Source: Escarpia spicata
Taxonomy: Eukaryota > Annelida > Polychaeta > Sabellida > Siboglinidae
NCBI GenBank assembly: GCA_963995525.1
Contig: OZ023213.1
Span: 15,271,533-15,335,532, forward strand
Length of the DNA: 64,000 nucleotides
Reading direction: 5' to 3'
How positions within the stretch are numbered: position 1 is the stretch's first letter; every line of letters begins with the position of its first letter. A model generated the notes under the pieces. It saw nothing but the letters and a program-made list of their open reading frames with translations. It had not been told where the DNA came from and ran no database searches. Shown here piece after piece: positions 1-11,712 of this stretch. Made by a program: the position numbers and the translations under genes.

Positions 1-2
1 GG

Positions 3-368
3 AGAGCAACTAAAATGATACCAAATCTGAAGGATCTTAGTTATGAAATACGCCTAAAAAAATGCGGTTTAACAACACTAGAGACCAGGAGATTGAGAGG
101 AGATCAGATAGAAGTGTTTAAAATATTGAAGGGTTATGACAATATTGATAGAAATATGTTTTTCTCAGTTAAGAAAGATAGAAGGACTAGAGGACATGAT
201 CTTGCATTAGCAAAGGAGCAGAGTAGATTGGATATAAGAAAGTTTTCATTTTCACAAAGGACTGTAAATGAATGGAACAGATTACCTGCTGATTGTGTGG
301 GTGCTAGTAGTGTGAATATGTTTAAAAATAAAATCGACACATACCTCAGACGGGCGGGATACACATAG
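3..368 (+). pseudogene. LINE ORF2 C-terminal end, entering from the left edge
   Basis: The open frame is already running at the window edge (RATK precedes the first Met at 15) and stops at 368. The text IRLKKCGLTTLETRRLRGD, IEVFKILKGYDNID and SQRTVNEWNRLPADCV is the characteristic C-terminal tail of CR1/Rex-type non-LTR retrotransposon polyproteins, downstream of the reverse transcriptase. The tail runs uninterrupted to its natural stop. Whether the complete element lies to the left cannot be seen. It is a mobile-element protein end, not a host gene. The clade assignment is from memory of the family and is approximate. Confidence 0.85.
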
Positions 369-475
369 ATAAAAGGGTCGGACTCTCGATAAGCCAAAGG
401 CTTCCTTCTCCACCTGCTACCTAGAGTTAATTCTCTGGGTGGCAATCTTGTTAAATCTTGTTAAATCTTGTTAAT

Positions 476-870
476 TAATTTAGCGCTCATCGTTTCGAAA
501 GACCGAATGTCGTTGAATGTTTTCACAGCTTTTGCTTTAATGGAATATTTATGCAATATCACAATGCCGCCACAGCGACGACTGGGCCTTGGATATTGAT
601 TGAGGTTACATCCAGGTAGTGTGAGAGCTCTGGTGACCGGGAGGTCAGAGTCTTTATTACAAAGCCAGGTTTCGGTAATGGCCACAACATCGATATCGTG
701 TATACGTGGACGTGGTCTAAAGTGTCGGTCGTTTTGTTGCGAACATATCTTGATTTGATAAGGCACAAGGAGACGTGTGTGGTGGGACAGGATAGCGGAT
801 TTAGGGATAGAGTCAAGGTAATCAGGTTGCCATGTGCTTGTGAAGATGTGCGCACGTAGTGGTTGGGTGG
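476..870 (-). pseudogene. LINE apurinic-like endonuclease remnant (duplicon A)
   Basis: Minus-strand reading gives VPYQIKICSQQNDRH followed by HDIDVVAITETWL, then GCNLNQYPRPSR and CGGIVIL. The AITETWL block and the following GG-I-V-I strand are hallmarks of the N-terminal endonuclease domain of CR1/L2-type LINE ORF2. The fragment is cut at about 476, where the duplicon begins, so the rest of the domain and the reverse transcriptase are missing. The same remnant flanks copies B and C at the equivalent position, so it predates the duplication. Confidence 0.8.
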
Positions 871-2150
871 TCGAAGGCTGATGACCGTGGAGATAGGTTG
901 TTGTTGGTTGGAAGAGAAAGAAGGTACAAAAAAGAGAGAAAAGAACACACCAATCAACAAAGCTAGCTGTTCCTCGGTGGAAAGAAAATCGAAAACGTGT
1001 ACAACTTTGACTATTTCAGCAGCCTGATGACGCCGCCAGTATATTCTTTGCAGACTTAGAAAAGAGAGTTTGCCACAGAGAAATCCAATACGCTCTCGAT
1101 TATAAGACACATAGTCTAATAAGAAGGCATTTTGATCTGGCACGGACATCTATATTTTACGCTTCGGACCGATACTGTTGATATATTGACATAATCAAAT
1201 CAATATTTATAAACTTTCATCTGAGATGAGTGGCGGCCGAGGCCAGAGGATAGTAACATAGTTTCATATTGGACATCAACGTTCTGACATCATCCCTAAA
1301 GATCATACATTTTGAAGATAGAACCTACGATCGAATTCCTGCGCGGCAGCTTGTCGGGACTGACATTAGTACTCTGACACAGATCATTGCAAAGCAAACA
1401 CTTTATTTTAGTGTAATTTTCACATAGTCGTGCAGGTCACAAGCGAATGAGCTGACATTTGTTCGGAGAACAATCTATCTGCACGTGTCCCCTTCGTCAG
1501 TTCATGTTCGAAGAGCGACAGAGACCAGTGAAAGCCACTGCAAATAAACAGACAAAGGAATTATGTCACTGATGATGATATCACCGAACAACAACAACAT
1601 ACAGATACATGTATTTATTGTGGTATAGGTTCACACGGCAATTGTACTATGCTATATGTTCTTGCAAGATATAGAAGCACGCTTAGAACGCAATAATAAT
1701 TCATTAAACGTTGGACGTCTTTTCTATTTGCTCCCGTTCCCTCCAAGACAAAACAGGACGTTACTTTTAATGGGTTTAAGACAAGCATTATTTTAAACAT
1801 ATAACGGTTTTAAGACATGCACTATGGTTTTAAGACATGCACTATTTTAAACGATGGTGATGTCAGCCGTATTATTACGGAAATTATTATATTTTAAAGA
1901 ATGTACAGTTGCCTTTTTCAATGTGCGAACGTAAATATTTGATTTACTGTTATTACTTACAAAAGTTTAAAAAATATATAAAATAGTATTGAATACATCA
2001 TTGAATAGAAAATTCATTGTGTGACGATGATAAATACGCATCATCACCACTATCATCATCCTCAAATTGAACCACCTAAATTGTGAAAATTACAACAGAC
2101 GACGACGACGAAGACAACCAGTAATACATTTAAATTACCTTCTTGTTGTC
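870..2150. other. Non-coding stretch downstream of gene copy A
   Basis: This is duplicon sequence between the LINE endonuclease remnant and the last exon of gene copy A. It should contain that gene's 3' UTR. The first clear AATAAA on the minus strand is far downstream (near 1613). A short duplicated phrase with TTTTAAGACATGCACTA occurs near 1805-1850. I see no gene in it. Confidence 0.6.
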
Positions 2151-2153
2151 TGC

Positions 2154-4324
2154 TTATCGGTAGCCACAGCAGTTCTTGCACCTGTTGACACAACGGTGAC
2201 TATTACAGTCGTAGTGACGTCTGCTATAGGGGCATCTCCTGTAGCGAATGGGACGTCCATATTTGCAGTAGACGTAGCTTCCGCATCCGTTGCAAACAGT
2301 CGACTGCCAGCCGCTGTACTTCTCACAATAATTCTCTCTGCAGCCTGCAATAAACGTTGCGCTGATATGGTGCTATATATTATTACCACCGGCTTTGCAT
2401 TCAATCAAGAGGCCCATCGCTTCATGAAATATTTGCATTATGCACCTTGCGTATTCCTATTCCTAGACGACGAAATCGGGGGGGGGACTTCTATTGGGGG
2501 TATTTGGGTGGGAGGGCTGGAAATATGATTAGCCCCCAATGCTATGTCAAGGGGCATAGTTTGAGATTTTGGTGAGCCTCGGGTGTCGCAGTCGATGTTT
2601 AAAGTGAGCCTGGTTAGGGGTGTGGTTGGAAGTTTTGTTTTGGTGAACCGTCAAGGAGGTTGGAGGGTTTTGGTAAGCAATAACCCCCTTAATACTCCAA
2701 ATCACATTCTAATGTATCATATTGTATACACGCCAGAACCATTTGGATGTTATACAAAATTACAGCGCACGAGGATGTTATTATATATCTCACAGTGACA
2801 ATCACGTTCAAGGTATTACCGTCATGAGGTATAAATCGGGTTGCAGCACACGTTTTCAGCATTTCGCAAAATATATATGAAGGTCATTACTATATGTAGA
2901 AGAAGTAGATACGAACCACAACGACCGGTTCCCGGGTAGTACGACTGCTTCTGGCCACATGAGCGGTAGTGCCCAATGCCTTTGTTGCATTGGTAGTAGT
3001 AGCGACCGTTGAAGTAGGACGATGAATAGTCGTACGTACTTTTGGAGTACCTACAGGCATCGTTGCATGACCCTTAAACATAAAAATCACATCGCCAATT
3101 TAATTTGTTTTTTTAATTAGTCATTTTAAAATTAAATGTAGAACATATATGAAGCGCGTCAGTGTGGGATCTGAGACAAGCCTACAGTTACATAGGTAGC
3201 TCATATTTTAATCTTCCGCTACAAGGTTTAACAAGAGTAAAAAAAGATTGCCATCCAGAACCTAAACACCAGATTGCAAGTGGACATGAAAGCCATTGGT
3301 TTGTCAATAGTCCAACATATTTTGTCTTTCCTTCTATGTACAAGCTCTGTCACAGGCGTTGGCGATCACGACCCCTCAAAACCACGCTGTCGTTTGTAGT
3401 TTGTAGCGCATTGTTTTCCTCCTTTCCCACCATCTTCACAAACTATCTATTATTTTTTTATTCTCTGGCGTACCATATTGTTTCAAAAGGGTTGATATTT
3501 TAAAGACTTGGACACCAAATTGTGTTGACCTGAGTCATCCTCGCAGTACTTACCACAAGTTCCATACTTATTGACGCATTGATAGGCACTGCAACGGCCG
3601 TACACAACTCTCTTGTTGAGACAGCGGTAGTAGTAGGGGAATGGCTTCGACAAAGACGGGTAGTATCTGTTGGACTGACGATTCCTGCAGCAATCGTAGT
3701 TGTAGCCGTTCCAACATCCATCGTAACGGTAGTGCGCTGAAAGGAAAACACGACAACATTTGAATTATTCTTTTTAGACTCAAATTCCCTGACACGTGAA
3801 CGCGCAAGCACACATACGCACACACGCATGCGCACACATACGTTCACATACACGCGCACGCATAATGCTCTCTGTTGTGCACCCAGTAGTATGGTGAAAG
3901 TGAAGTGTATGTTTTCTTTCATAATTGATGAAGTTATCTTGATGACTTGAAGAATAAACAAATTCATTTATGTACAAAACGTAATTACTTCCATGTCATT
4001 TAATGCGTCGGTTGTCAGTACAATGTATATTCTTACTTTAATGATAAGTAAGCACATAAAACACGATGGCTATCCTCTTTAAATCGGTGTACCTCAACGA
4101 TGTGTGGTGCACGCGCGCTCGTGCGCTCGTGCGTGTGGTGTGTTCGAGTGTATCAATAGTGCGTACGTGCATGTGTACGCGAGCTTGTATGCGTGTGTTA
4201 CCTTGATGTCAGCCTGCGTGAAATGAACATTATCAAAACGTATTAGCATTATCTATTTTTGTATCTTACCTTCAGCTGCATATACAGCAGCGAGCACCAG
4301 CAACGCGATGAAGAACTTCGCCAT
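2154..4324 (-). CDS. Secreted Cys/Tyr-rich protein with three CBM14-like modules, copy A
   Basis: Coding exons read on the minus strand are 4324-4270, 3736-3554, 3072-2917 and 2344-2154 (585 nt, 194 aa plus TAA). All three introns are phase 1. Residues 1-18 (MAKFFIALLVLAAVYAAE) form a signal peptide. The next exons encode Cys-rich modules at about 19-79, 80-131 and 132-194, with cores YYYRCLNKRVVYGRC, YYYQCNKGIGHYRSC and YVYCKYGRPIRYRRC. This Y-x-x-C-(9-10)-C pattern, plus YYPGTGRC in module 2, matches the core of peritrophin-A/CBM14 chitin-binding domains. Donors are GTAAGA, GTAAGT and a weaker GTTCGT. Acceptors end TTTCAG, TTTAAG and TTGCAG. A TATA box and noncoding exon lie upstream. An extracellular chitin-binding or matrix role is inferred. 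An antimicrobial or adhesive Cys-rich peptide is the main alternative. Confidence 0.82.
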
Positions 4325-4822
4325 GATGTATGGTTATCTTCTGAAAATATGTACACATATAGTATTGCAACAATAATGCAACAATAACCGATACTTTAAA
4401 AAGCTTTCGTGAATTCTATGTAAGCAAAGTCTTACTTTGCTATCTATAGCGACATGTTCTATATTAGATAGAATCAATATTGACAAATGCCGTATCATTT
4501 AAAGTTCAATTTGTTTTCATAATTTTGAGTTTATGTTAAACCAACAACTCCACCTTTACCTTTTGTGAATTCACCTGTTGTTTGTGACACTGGTCTATAG
4601 TCAATGCTGATACAATGTGCTGGATTTTCTGCAGGACAAAATGCCCATTCACGATTGTCCATATTCAGTGAGACGTGTTTAGTTAGAACATATCGCTGGC
4701 GTGTACTGGGAGCTAACAGCCACAATTTGTTTGGTCAATAGCGAAGAACGAGATTGTTAGTCGTATGGTTACTCGAAGTTACCACAATTCTAGAAAAGAA
4801 GCACCGGAAACTTCTTACTTAC

Positions 4823-4870
4823 CGTGCAGACAACGAGGTGACCCACAGATCTTCGTCTCTGAAGCCAATG
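4823..4870 (-). other. Noncoding first exon of gene copy A
   Basis: Minus-strand sequence downstream of the TATA box ends at a consensus donor, CTGCACG|GTAAGTAAG, at 4823/4822. The matching acceptor ATATTTTCAG lies at 4350-4341, leaving a 16-nt leader before the ATG at 4324. The intron is about 470 bp. The 5' end near 4870 is an estimate, about 30 nt below the TATA box. The same arrangement is conserved in copies B (donor at 17265) and C (56952). Confidence 0.7.
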
Positions 4871-4894
4871 GTGCTCTAGTCTGGAAATGTCTCT

Positions 4895-4903
4895 GTATTT
4901 ATA
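4895..4903 (-). promoter_or_regulatory. TATA box of gene copy A
   Basis: Minus-strand TATAAATAC lies about 30 nt upstream of the inferred transcription start and 72 nt upstream of the GTAAGTAAG donor. It is conserved in copies B and C. Confidence 0.7.
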
Positions 4904-4949
4904 CAGATGTGTCTCAATCAATTATCTGTCATTACACGCCCCGTTATTT

Positions 4950-6000
4950 TTTATGAACAACCGTCAGGTTTCACGGATTAGAGCACACAGGGGCGTGGGT
5001 GTGGCATCTATGAAACATCGGACACATTAAATGTTGTAGTACGATGAGTTTTTGTGTGTGGATGTTCTTAAGCAAGCTTCAATCCAAACTCGAATTTTAT
5101 AAAAGCAATTTTACCTGGCTGTATGTGATAAACAGACGAAAACGCGCTTACCCGAATCACCTCAAATATGTGTTCCTTTGCTCCGCTCGCTAACCGCTAG
5201 AGAACACGCGATTTGTTAACAACGAGGTGTTAACGGAGAGGCTTGAATCCATGTATTACAACTTAACAAAGACGTCTTAAGTGCGTTACTGACATGCTGA
5301 CAACAAAACATATGCAAACACTCATACATTTAACTCTATATTCGGGAAACAAATACCTCGAACAACATGAAGACCAAACTGATACGAACAACAATATTTA
5401 CCGTGACTGTTGGGTAGCAAGTAACGAGCTCTATGAATACGTGGTTACTTCGGGAAAAGTTACACTCGAAGATTGCATGTGAAACCGTCGGTGTTTGTAT
5501 GTATCATTCGTGTTGTGTTTTGAGGATACACAGAGTGCTCCATGCAATCGTCTTGTTTAGTATCTACCCAATTGGTCCTGCATACGATTGTTGATCGCTC
5601 AAGTAATACACCTTAATAAATTACTGTTTCAAACACTTGATCTTAAAAACGCGGACAGGCACGCTTACACACATCGTCAAATTTTTCTTAGTGTGCCAAC
5701 ATAACATATGTATATATTCGTATTAATTTCATTAAACCAAAATATACCAATAAGGCACACCGCACGTCGTCGTGACCTTTTAGTAGGGGCACGGTTATCT
5801 CTGTGGAAAACCATCGATACATTGTACGTGCGTCGAGGTGAACATATAATAAACTGTCGCGTAGTGAACGGGGATATATCAGTTTATGTTTGCAACTCCA
5901 AAGAAACTGACTATAATCATAAAATATTTTCAAATGTTAATACATTCAAATTTCACGAATATTATTTTTGGTAAAGAGTAGATTGGACAGCGCGCACACC
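4950..6000. other. Non-coding duplicon sequence upstream of gene copy A
   Basis: This is shared almost unchanged with 17.4-18.45 kb and 57.1-58.1 kb. Short ORFs on both strands (for example 5294-5482 and 5688-5974) are not supported. The former has a stop in the C copy, and neither has a recognisable domain. It may contain distal regulatory sequence for the secreted-protein gene. Confidence 0.5.
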
Positions 6001-6007
6001 CACCCAC

Positions 6008-6066
6008 GAACACACACACACACACACACACACAGACACACACACACACACACACACACAAACAAA
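6008..6066. repeat. AC-rich microsatellite
   Basis: A run of (AC)n with minor interruptions follows a CACCCACC motif. Copy B of the duplicon breaks off exactly here (18448), and copy C has a similar AC tract at 58165-58198. Confidence 0.9.
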
Positions 6067-6654
6067 CACGCAGTCACGCCTACCACAATACAAACAGCAA
6101 GTGTACGTTACTTTTCGATCATTTGTTTGTGAACAAGTTCATCTTTTCCATGCACAACTATACTAGTTTTTATGGGATTCTGTTGTTTATCTGATCTGTT
6201 TCTGATATTTCAACATTGTGGGTTGCTTTTGAAAAGTTCACTACAGACCAAACATTTTCTGTTGTATGCTAATAAATAAACGAGTAAAACACTCCTGTTC
6301 TGTGTGTCATGGAAAACCCAAATACATCAAAGAAGTTAGTCATCAAAAAGAAGTGCCATGTCTATGTCGATTGTTCGCAAACAGTTGTATGAAAAACACG
6401 AACTCAGCCGGTAAGCGGGTATTTCATATCGTTTAGCACTCACGTTAGCACGAAAGCATTGTCAAAACTAAAACGTATTTATAACTTTTAAATGTCAACT
6501 CAAGAGATTTTTTAAAGTAAATAATATTAGTGATTTTTATAATTAACATTCATTAGTGCTATTTTAATGAAAATGTCACATGCACGCACACACGCACACA
6601 CGCACACACGCACACACACACGCACACACACACATACACACCCACACACACAAA

Positions 6655-7485
6655 GACCGTACACCAACTGAGAGATAACATTTCAGTGCATTTTGTTCTG
6701 CAAATTGGAACTTTTTCCAAAATCCATATCACCACTTGTCTAGTTGTTAATGTATAATTTAACAAACTGATCTTTTTGTCGACAAGACAGGCACCTTTTG
6801 AAAAGGTTCATGCAGACAAAGAATTTTTTAATTTAGTAACTAATGTCTTTTTAGTGATTATTCTTCACACTTGATAAACGACACAAAATCGTACTTACGT
6901 GTTACACCGCAATTATGGTTCAGTCAATACGTTGTACCTCAACACAACATTAATAATATACCGTGTTAATATGTATTATATTACCGTGTTCTTTCTCACT
7001 TGTATATTTCACGTATGCTTTGACAGTTAGTTAATTTATTAGGTGTCTTTCTATTGTGTCCTTCTGTGCGACATGTCTTTTTAGTCATTATTCTTCACAC
7101 TTCCTGTTCAAGACCTCGAATGATGATGACGTCAATCCAGCGTAAAACTTTACGCTTTACGTAAACACTTAGTTATACGTATTGTTTTTTAATGGTGAAT
7201 ACATACAGTTGTGACACGGAAGTAAGTGGTTCTGTCGTTGTCACCAGAAAGATAATATATTTTGTAATAAAAAAAAAAAATGTTATGACCAGAAAACGGA
7301 TTATGCTTAAATCGTCAGCACGCATAGCAATTGCATTTGATTCATTAGAAACCTATCATTGCATTACTTCTTATTTTCCTATTATTTTGAGTCATTTGTA
7401 AATATGGAACACAACATCAGCTCTCAGACAATATAATGTTTTGCAACGTTCGTGATTCATGACTAAACCATATTGTCTATGTTTA
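6655..7485 (-). repeat. R1 dispersed repeat, duplicon A, inverted orientation
   Basis: An ~0.8-kb unit is bounded by microsatellites on both sides: CACG/CACA-type at 6575-6655 and GT at 7491. It begins ACCGTACACCAACTGAGA and ends with a phrase whose reverse complement is ATATGGTTTAGTCATGAATC. Inverted copies lie at 25545-26388, 35938-36862 and 61460-62372, with a same-orientation copy at 58745-59365. The end near 6655-6780 is shared with the 3' ends of the LINE copies at 8205 and 59840. It has no convincing ORF. Confidence 0.7.
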
Positions 7486-7490
7486 TATAT

Positions 7491-7800
<310 letters not shown>

Positions 7801-7859
7801 GTGTGTGTTTGCAAGTATGAATAAATGTATGTATATCTATGTATGCATCTATGTACGTA

Positions 7860-8200
7860 GGTAATGCATACATACATACACACACACATAGATACATAGA
7901 TACATATATACATACATACATATATACATACGCACGCACGCACACAAACACACACACATACATACATACATACATTCATACATTCCTATATTCATACATT
8001 CATACATTCATACATTCATACTTTCATACATTCATACATTCATACATTCATACATACATACATATACATACGTCATACATACTCACATACTCACATACTC
8101 ACATACCCATATACATGCATATATACATACGTTCATGCACACGCACATACACGCACGCACATCCACACGCGCGCGCCAGTACGCATGCATTACCACAGAC
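7860..8200. repeat. CATA/CACG tetranucleotide microsatellites
   Basis: Degenerate CATA, TTCATACA and CGCACGCA repeats form the 3' tail side of the adjacent minus-strand LINE end. Confidence 0.9.
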
Positions 8201-8204
8201 CGTA

Positions 8205-8935
8205 CACCAACTGAGATATAATATTTCAGTGCATTTTGTTTTGCAAATTGGAACTTTTCCAAACTTCATGTCACCACCTGTCTAGTTGTTAATGGATAAT
8301 TTGACAAACTGATCTTTTTGTCGCCAGCGGAGGGCACCTTTTGACTGATTTGATGCAGACAAATAATTGTCTACTTGAGTAACTATATGACAAAAACCCA
8401 TTCGTTCAGTTGTCATGAATAACCCGAATACTACACAGATGTTAAAGCAATGAAAATATAGAAATGTTTGTGTCGTATTTTGTCGGAAACAGTTGTATGA
8501 CATACACGAATTTGTGGTCGGTAAGCGGCTCTTTCTTTTCTTCTGACAGGATCGTCAACACGGAAGCACTGGCAAAACGAGTTAGGAAATGCAATATTAC
8601 AAATTACATTTTGACAATGATCGTACAAACAAACCATAAGTTGTCACCAAACCGCGAATACAAATCACTAAACATTGTAATTACTGCATACGACGACCTT
8701 CGTGAAGCGAAGAAGACAATATATTTATCATCGTCTAATGTCACTGTGTCGGGACTTTATCTTGCTTTGTGTTCTCGTGGCCTCTGCATCGCGACTGTGT
8801 CGAAAGGACACAGTAGCGGCTATCGTTTCGATGCGTCAAGTTGGTCGATTATATGCTGTTCTCTCCCAACAGCCAGGGTCCATATTACAGTTCTTGTTAG
8901 TGCTGACATCGTTTCTTTTCATACATACATACAAA
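8205..8935 (-). pseudogene. RTE-like LINE ORF2 C-terminus and 3' UTR
   Basis: Minus-strand translation near 8930-8780 retains pieces of the tail seen more fully at 26.5-26.9 kb (CNMDPGCWERTAYNRPT-like). A 3' UTR follows, ending in microsatellite at about 8200. The open frame on the plus strand here (8464-8991) is the antisense shadow of this tail. An inverted copy of the same element end lies at 26440-27250, so each duplicon carries two oppositely oriented LINE ends. Confidence 0.65.
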
Positions 8936-8999
8936 CACACTATTATTTCTCAGTTGTGCGTGCGCGCGCGTGTGTGCATACACGAATTTGATATACGTA

Positions 9000-9600
9000 T
9001 GTATGTCTGTATGTATGTGATGTACGTTTGTATGTAGGCATGTATGTATGTATGTAAGTAAGTAGGTATGTATGTATGTATGTATTTATGTATGTATGTA
9101 TGTATGTATGTATGTATGTATGTATGTATGTATGTATGTATGTATGTATGTATGTATGTATGTATGTATGTATGCATGTATGTATGTAAGTGTGTATCTA
9201 TGTATGTATGTATGTATGTATAGGTGTACGTATGTACGTATGTGCGTATGTGCGTATGTACGTGTGTACGTGTGTACGTGTGTACGTGTGTACGTGTATG
9301 TATGTATGTATGTGTGTGTATGTATGTATGTATGTATGTATGTATGTTTGTATGTATGTATGTATGTATGTATGTATGTATGTATGTATGTATGCATGCA
9401 TGTATGTATGTATGTATGTATGTATGTATGTATGTACGTATGTATGTATGTATGTATCTATATATCTATGTATGTATGTATGTATGTATGTATGTATGTA
9501 TGTATGTATGTATGTATGTATGTATGTATGTATGTATGTGTGTGTGTACGTGTGTATGTGTGTATGCGTGCAAGTACGTAGGCATGCAAGTATGTATGTA
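9000..9600. repeat. (TATG)n / (GTAC)n tetranucleotide array
   Basis: About 600 bp of TATG with TGTACG variants. The long reading frames of MYVCMYVC or HTYIHTYI type on either strand are repeat artefacts. Duplicon C has the homologous array at 60640-61220. Confidence 0.97.
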
Positions 9601-9715
9601 CGTGTTGGTCATTATCAAATGTCGTTATATTGTCGGTGACCTAAAGTTTGATCTTTTCTCGTTTCCACGGAAATGGACAAAACAAAGTAATGTTTGCATA
9701 TAGTATGTGAACCAC

Positions 9716-9747
<32 letters not shown>

Positions 9748-9798
9748 TTATATGTACACACATACATACATATATACATGGATGCATACATATACATA

Positions 9799-9804
9799 CA
9801 TATA
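9799..9804. repeat. Element 1 target-site duplication, left copy (CATATA)
   Basis: CATATA immediately precedes the AGTAGTAAAGG terminus and recurs immediately after the opposite terminus at 25470-25475. The surroundings are CATA-rich, which lowers the weight of a 6-bp match, but it is flush with both inverted ends. Confidence 0.7.
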
Positions 9805-9919
9805 AGTAGTAAAGGAGGTCCCTTAGCGGGGACGCTTCTTCGTTTTCCGTTGAGGAAGAGCAAAAGTACCCGGATGTAGGTCAAGGTCAAGTCCCCGAAT
9901 CTAGGTCAAGATCAAAGGT

Positions 9920-10265
9920 CAAGTGGCCCCACTTGACGGATAGGTCATGAACTAAAATAGAGCCACCCAGCGGAATTTTTATCAACTAAAACAGCGTCAA
10001 CTGGCGAAAATTTTACGGACTAAACAACGCCACCTAGCGGATTTTTTTGCGAACTAAATATATGCACCAAACTTCAGTACTGCCAAAATTCGTGCGTCTT
10101 AGTTTGACCAGAAGCGTCACCTGGCGGACTTTTAGTGAACTAAATTGCCCCTAGCGGATATGTTATAAACTACAAGTGGTGCCACCTTCTGGATAACTTG
10201 TGAACTAAATGTTCGAGTACTGCCTTAATTGGTGCGTCTTATTTATATAAAAAATTGGCGCCCCT
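9920..10265. repeat. Degenerate tandem repeat around a GCCACCTAGCGGA core
   Basis: The phrase CC-A-C-C-T-A-G-C-G-G-A followed by T-rich sequence and GAACTAAA recurs roughly every 40-60 bp, about seven times. It is absent from the right arm, where sequence corresponding to 9875 joins directly to sequence corresponding to 10265. Confidence 0.7.
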
Positions 10266-10861
10266 TGGTAGAAAGGTTACGAACTGAAAGAGAAGTACAA
10301 ATAACTCCCTCTGAAGGATGTCGGTGAACCAAATATCGATACTGCTTAAATTCGTGTCTCTTGTTTCTTTTTTCTCTTTTTACTATAAAAATAGGTCAAA
10401 GACTTCATTAAATAGGTCAGTGACGGTGTTAAATAGCCCATTGCGCATGCGCATTGGTGTAGTTTCTTATATGTCATAGGTTGTGGACCATTTTTTTAGG
10501 TATAACGCCCTCCTAGCCTATACATTTACAAATTTAACATAGGTCCAAACCTGACGAATCGGTAGAAAACTAGTAAAATAAGTCAAATTATGGAATGTCT
10601 GGTTACCGTACAGATCTACGACCTTCCCATCACCCTCTTTGTAAATTTATCCCTATCAATGTATCTTATTACTAGCATACATCGACTGCTTCCTGTGTTT
10701 ACAAAGACGTGTTTGTCAATTTTTGCGTACCTATATATGGTATTAATGGCAGACGTGAAGTGATTCCTGAACATGTAACATTCTTTGAGACATCTTTATC
10801 AACAAAATCAAGGTCTCAGGACATGTTTGTTTGTTGCGAGCGTGAGCGTGCGCACCCTGTA

Positions 10862-11285
10862 TGACGTCATTAAACTGCTATGCGCAGTAATTTTGTACGC
10901 GAGGTGAGTTGGTCAAACAGGTATTGCTTTGGTTAGCCATTGTTTTGAGTTTTCGCCCTTGAATATAATCCCATTATGTGACATCATCAACAGTGACGTC
11001 ATGGTATGCGCTGTAATTCTATACGCGAGGTGAGTGGTTATACAGGTAGTGATTTGGATAACCATCGTTTTGAACTTGTGCACTTGAATATAAGCTCATC
11101 ATTTGAAGTTATGGTCACTGACGTTTGGTTACAGCGAGTGGAAAATTCCCCGTAAAAGGTGAGTCTAGAAGTTTCTTTGATACTTTTGTCAACACTCTAC
11201 AAAACAGACGCTACTGTGTGAGGTGAATTGGTCAAACAGGTAGTGATCTGATTAGCCATCGTTTTGGGCTCTCGTCACAAAAGAG
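10862..11285. promoter_or_regulatory. Imperfect tandem regulatory repeat with CRE sites
   Basis: Three imperfect units each contain a GAGGTGAGTTGGTCAAACAG-like phrase and then a GATTAGCCATCGTTTTG-like phrase. Palindromic TGACGTCA (CRE-type) sites lie at 10862-10869 and 10994-11001. The array lies 100-500 bp upstream of the first TATA box and is mirrored in the right arm (TGACGTCA at 24675-24682 and 24807-24814). A regulatory role is inferred from position and conservation. Confidence 0.55.
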
Positions 11286-11320
11286 TATTAGCTATTATCA
11301 TAGGTTAGATATTTCGTGTT

Positions 11321-11369
11321 CGTTCGGCACGCCCACGTGACCTTTATGTTCTGTCGAACTGTTATAAAA
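11321..11369 (+). promoter_or_regulatory. Promoter 1 of Element 1 left arm: E-box motif plus TATA
   Basis: A 25-bp motif (11321-11345) containing CACGCCCACGTGACC is followed 18 bp later by TATAAAA (11363-11369). The same 25-bp motif with near-identical spacing to a TATA box is found at promoter 2 (11606-11654). The E-box CACGTG lies within it. Confidence 0.7.
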
Positions 11370-11415
11370 GGCCTGCATCTGTTTGTTGTGGTCATTATAT
11401 CTTACATTTTAGAAG

Positions 11416-11583
11416 ATGAACAACATGACTAGTGATAACGTCCGGCAAGGGATTTTACTACCAAAGGCGCAGCCTTCTCCGGCTACGGGCCCACTCGACC
11501 TCTCGACCCCGATTTCGTCTCTGTCATCAGCTCCGGCAACCGAACCAACCACCAATGATCTACTCTACAGTCTACACCTTTAA
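11416..11583 (+). CDS. Small hypothetical protein of Element 1, left arm (55 aa)
   Basis: The frame starts ATG at 11416 (MNNMTSDNVRQGILLPKAQP...) and ends TAA at 11581-11583. It is Ser/Thr/Pro-rich with no recognised domain. The start lies 47 nt downstream of a TATA box, which supports transcription. The right-arm counterpart (minus, 24273-23974) shares the first 30 residues, then carries extra sequence and shifts into another frame, reaching 99 aa. It could be an exon of a spliced gene or a leader ORF. The function is unknown. Confidence 0.45.
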   Translation: MNNMTSDNVRQGILLPKAQPSPATGPLDLSTPISSLSSAPATEPTTNDLLYSLHL

Positions 11584-11605
11584 TTTCTACTCCGAGGTCC
11601 GTGCT

Positions 11606-11654
11606 CGTTCGGCACGCCCACGTGACCTTTCGGCACATTCACTAACTATATAAG
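11606..11654 (+). promoter_or_regulatory. Promoter 2 of Element 1 left arm: E-box motif plus TATA
   Basis: The 25-bp motif with CACGCCCACGTGACC lies at 11606-11630, and TATATAAG lies at 11647-11654. The ATG of the zinc-binding protein follows at 11713. The mirrored right-arm promoter has the motif at 23990-24014 and TATA at 23965-23972. Confidence 0.75.
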
Positions 11655-11712
11655 CGCGGTATTTTCCCAATCGGGCCATCATTCGTATTACTACGACAGC
11701 ACGGCTAACATC

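Noticed and set aside
2067..2528. 153-aa plus-strand ORF, repeated at 14510 and 54188
   Set aside because: It is antisense to the last coding exon of the secreted-protein gene. Its openness follows from the sense codon use, and it varies in length with the poly-G tract.
2890..3967. Thr/Val-rich minus-strand ORFs (2890-3090, 3500-3967 and counterparts)
   Set aside because: They are the wrong frame across the real exons. The Cys-rich frame between good splice sites is the coding one.
2154..4324. Defensin- or mytilin-like antimicrobial peptide
   Set aside because: Three long Tyr-rich modules with a Y-x-x-C-(9-10)-C core fit a chitin-binding-type pattern better than short amphipathic defensin folds. 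Not fully excluded.
5294..5482. 62-aa ORF in the 5' flank of the gene (also 17736)
   Set aside because: It is interrupted in duplicon C and has no domain.
8464..8991. 175-aa plus-strand ORF (and 60101-60637)
   Set aside because: It is antisense to a LINE ORF2 tail and 3' UTR.
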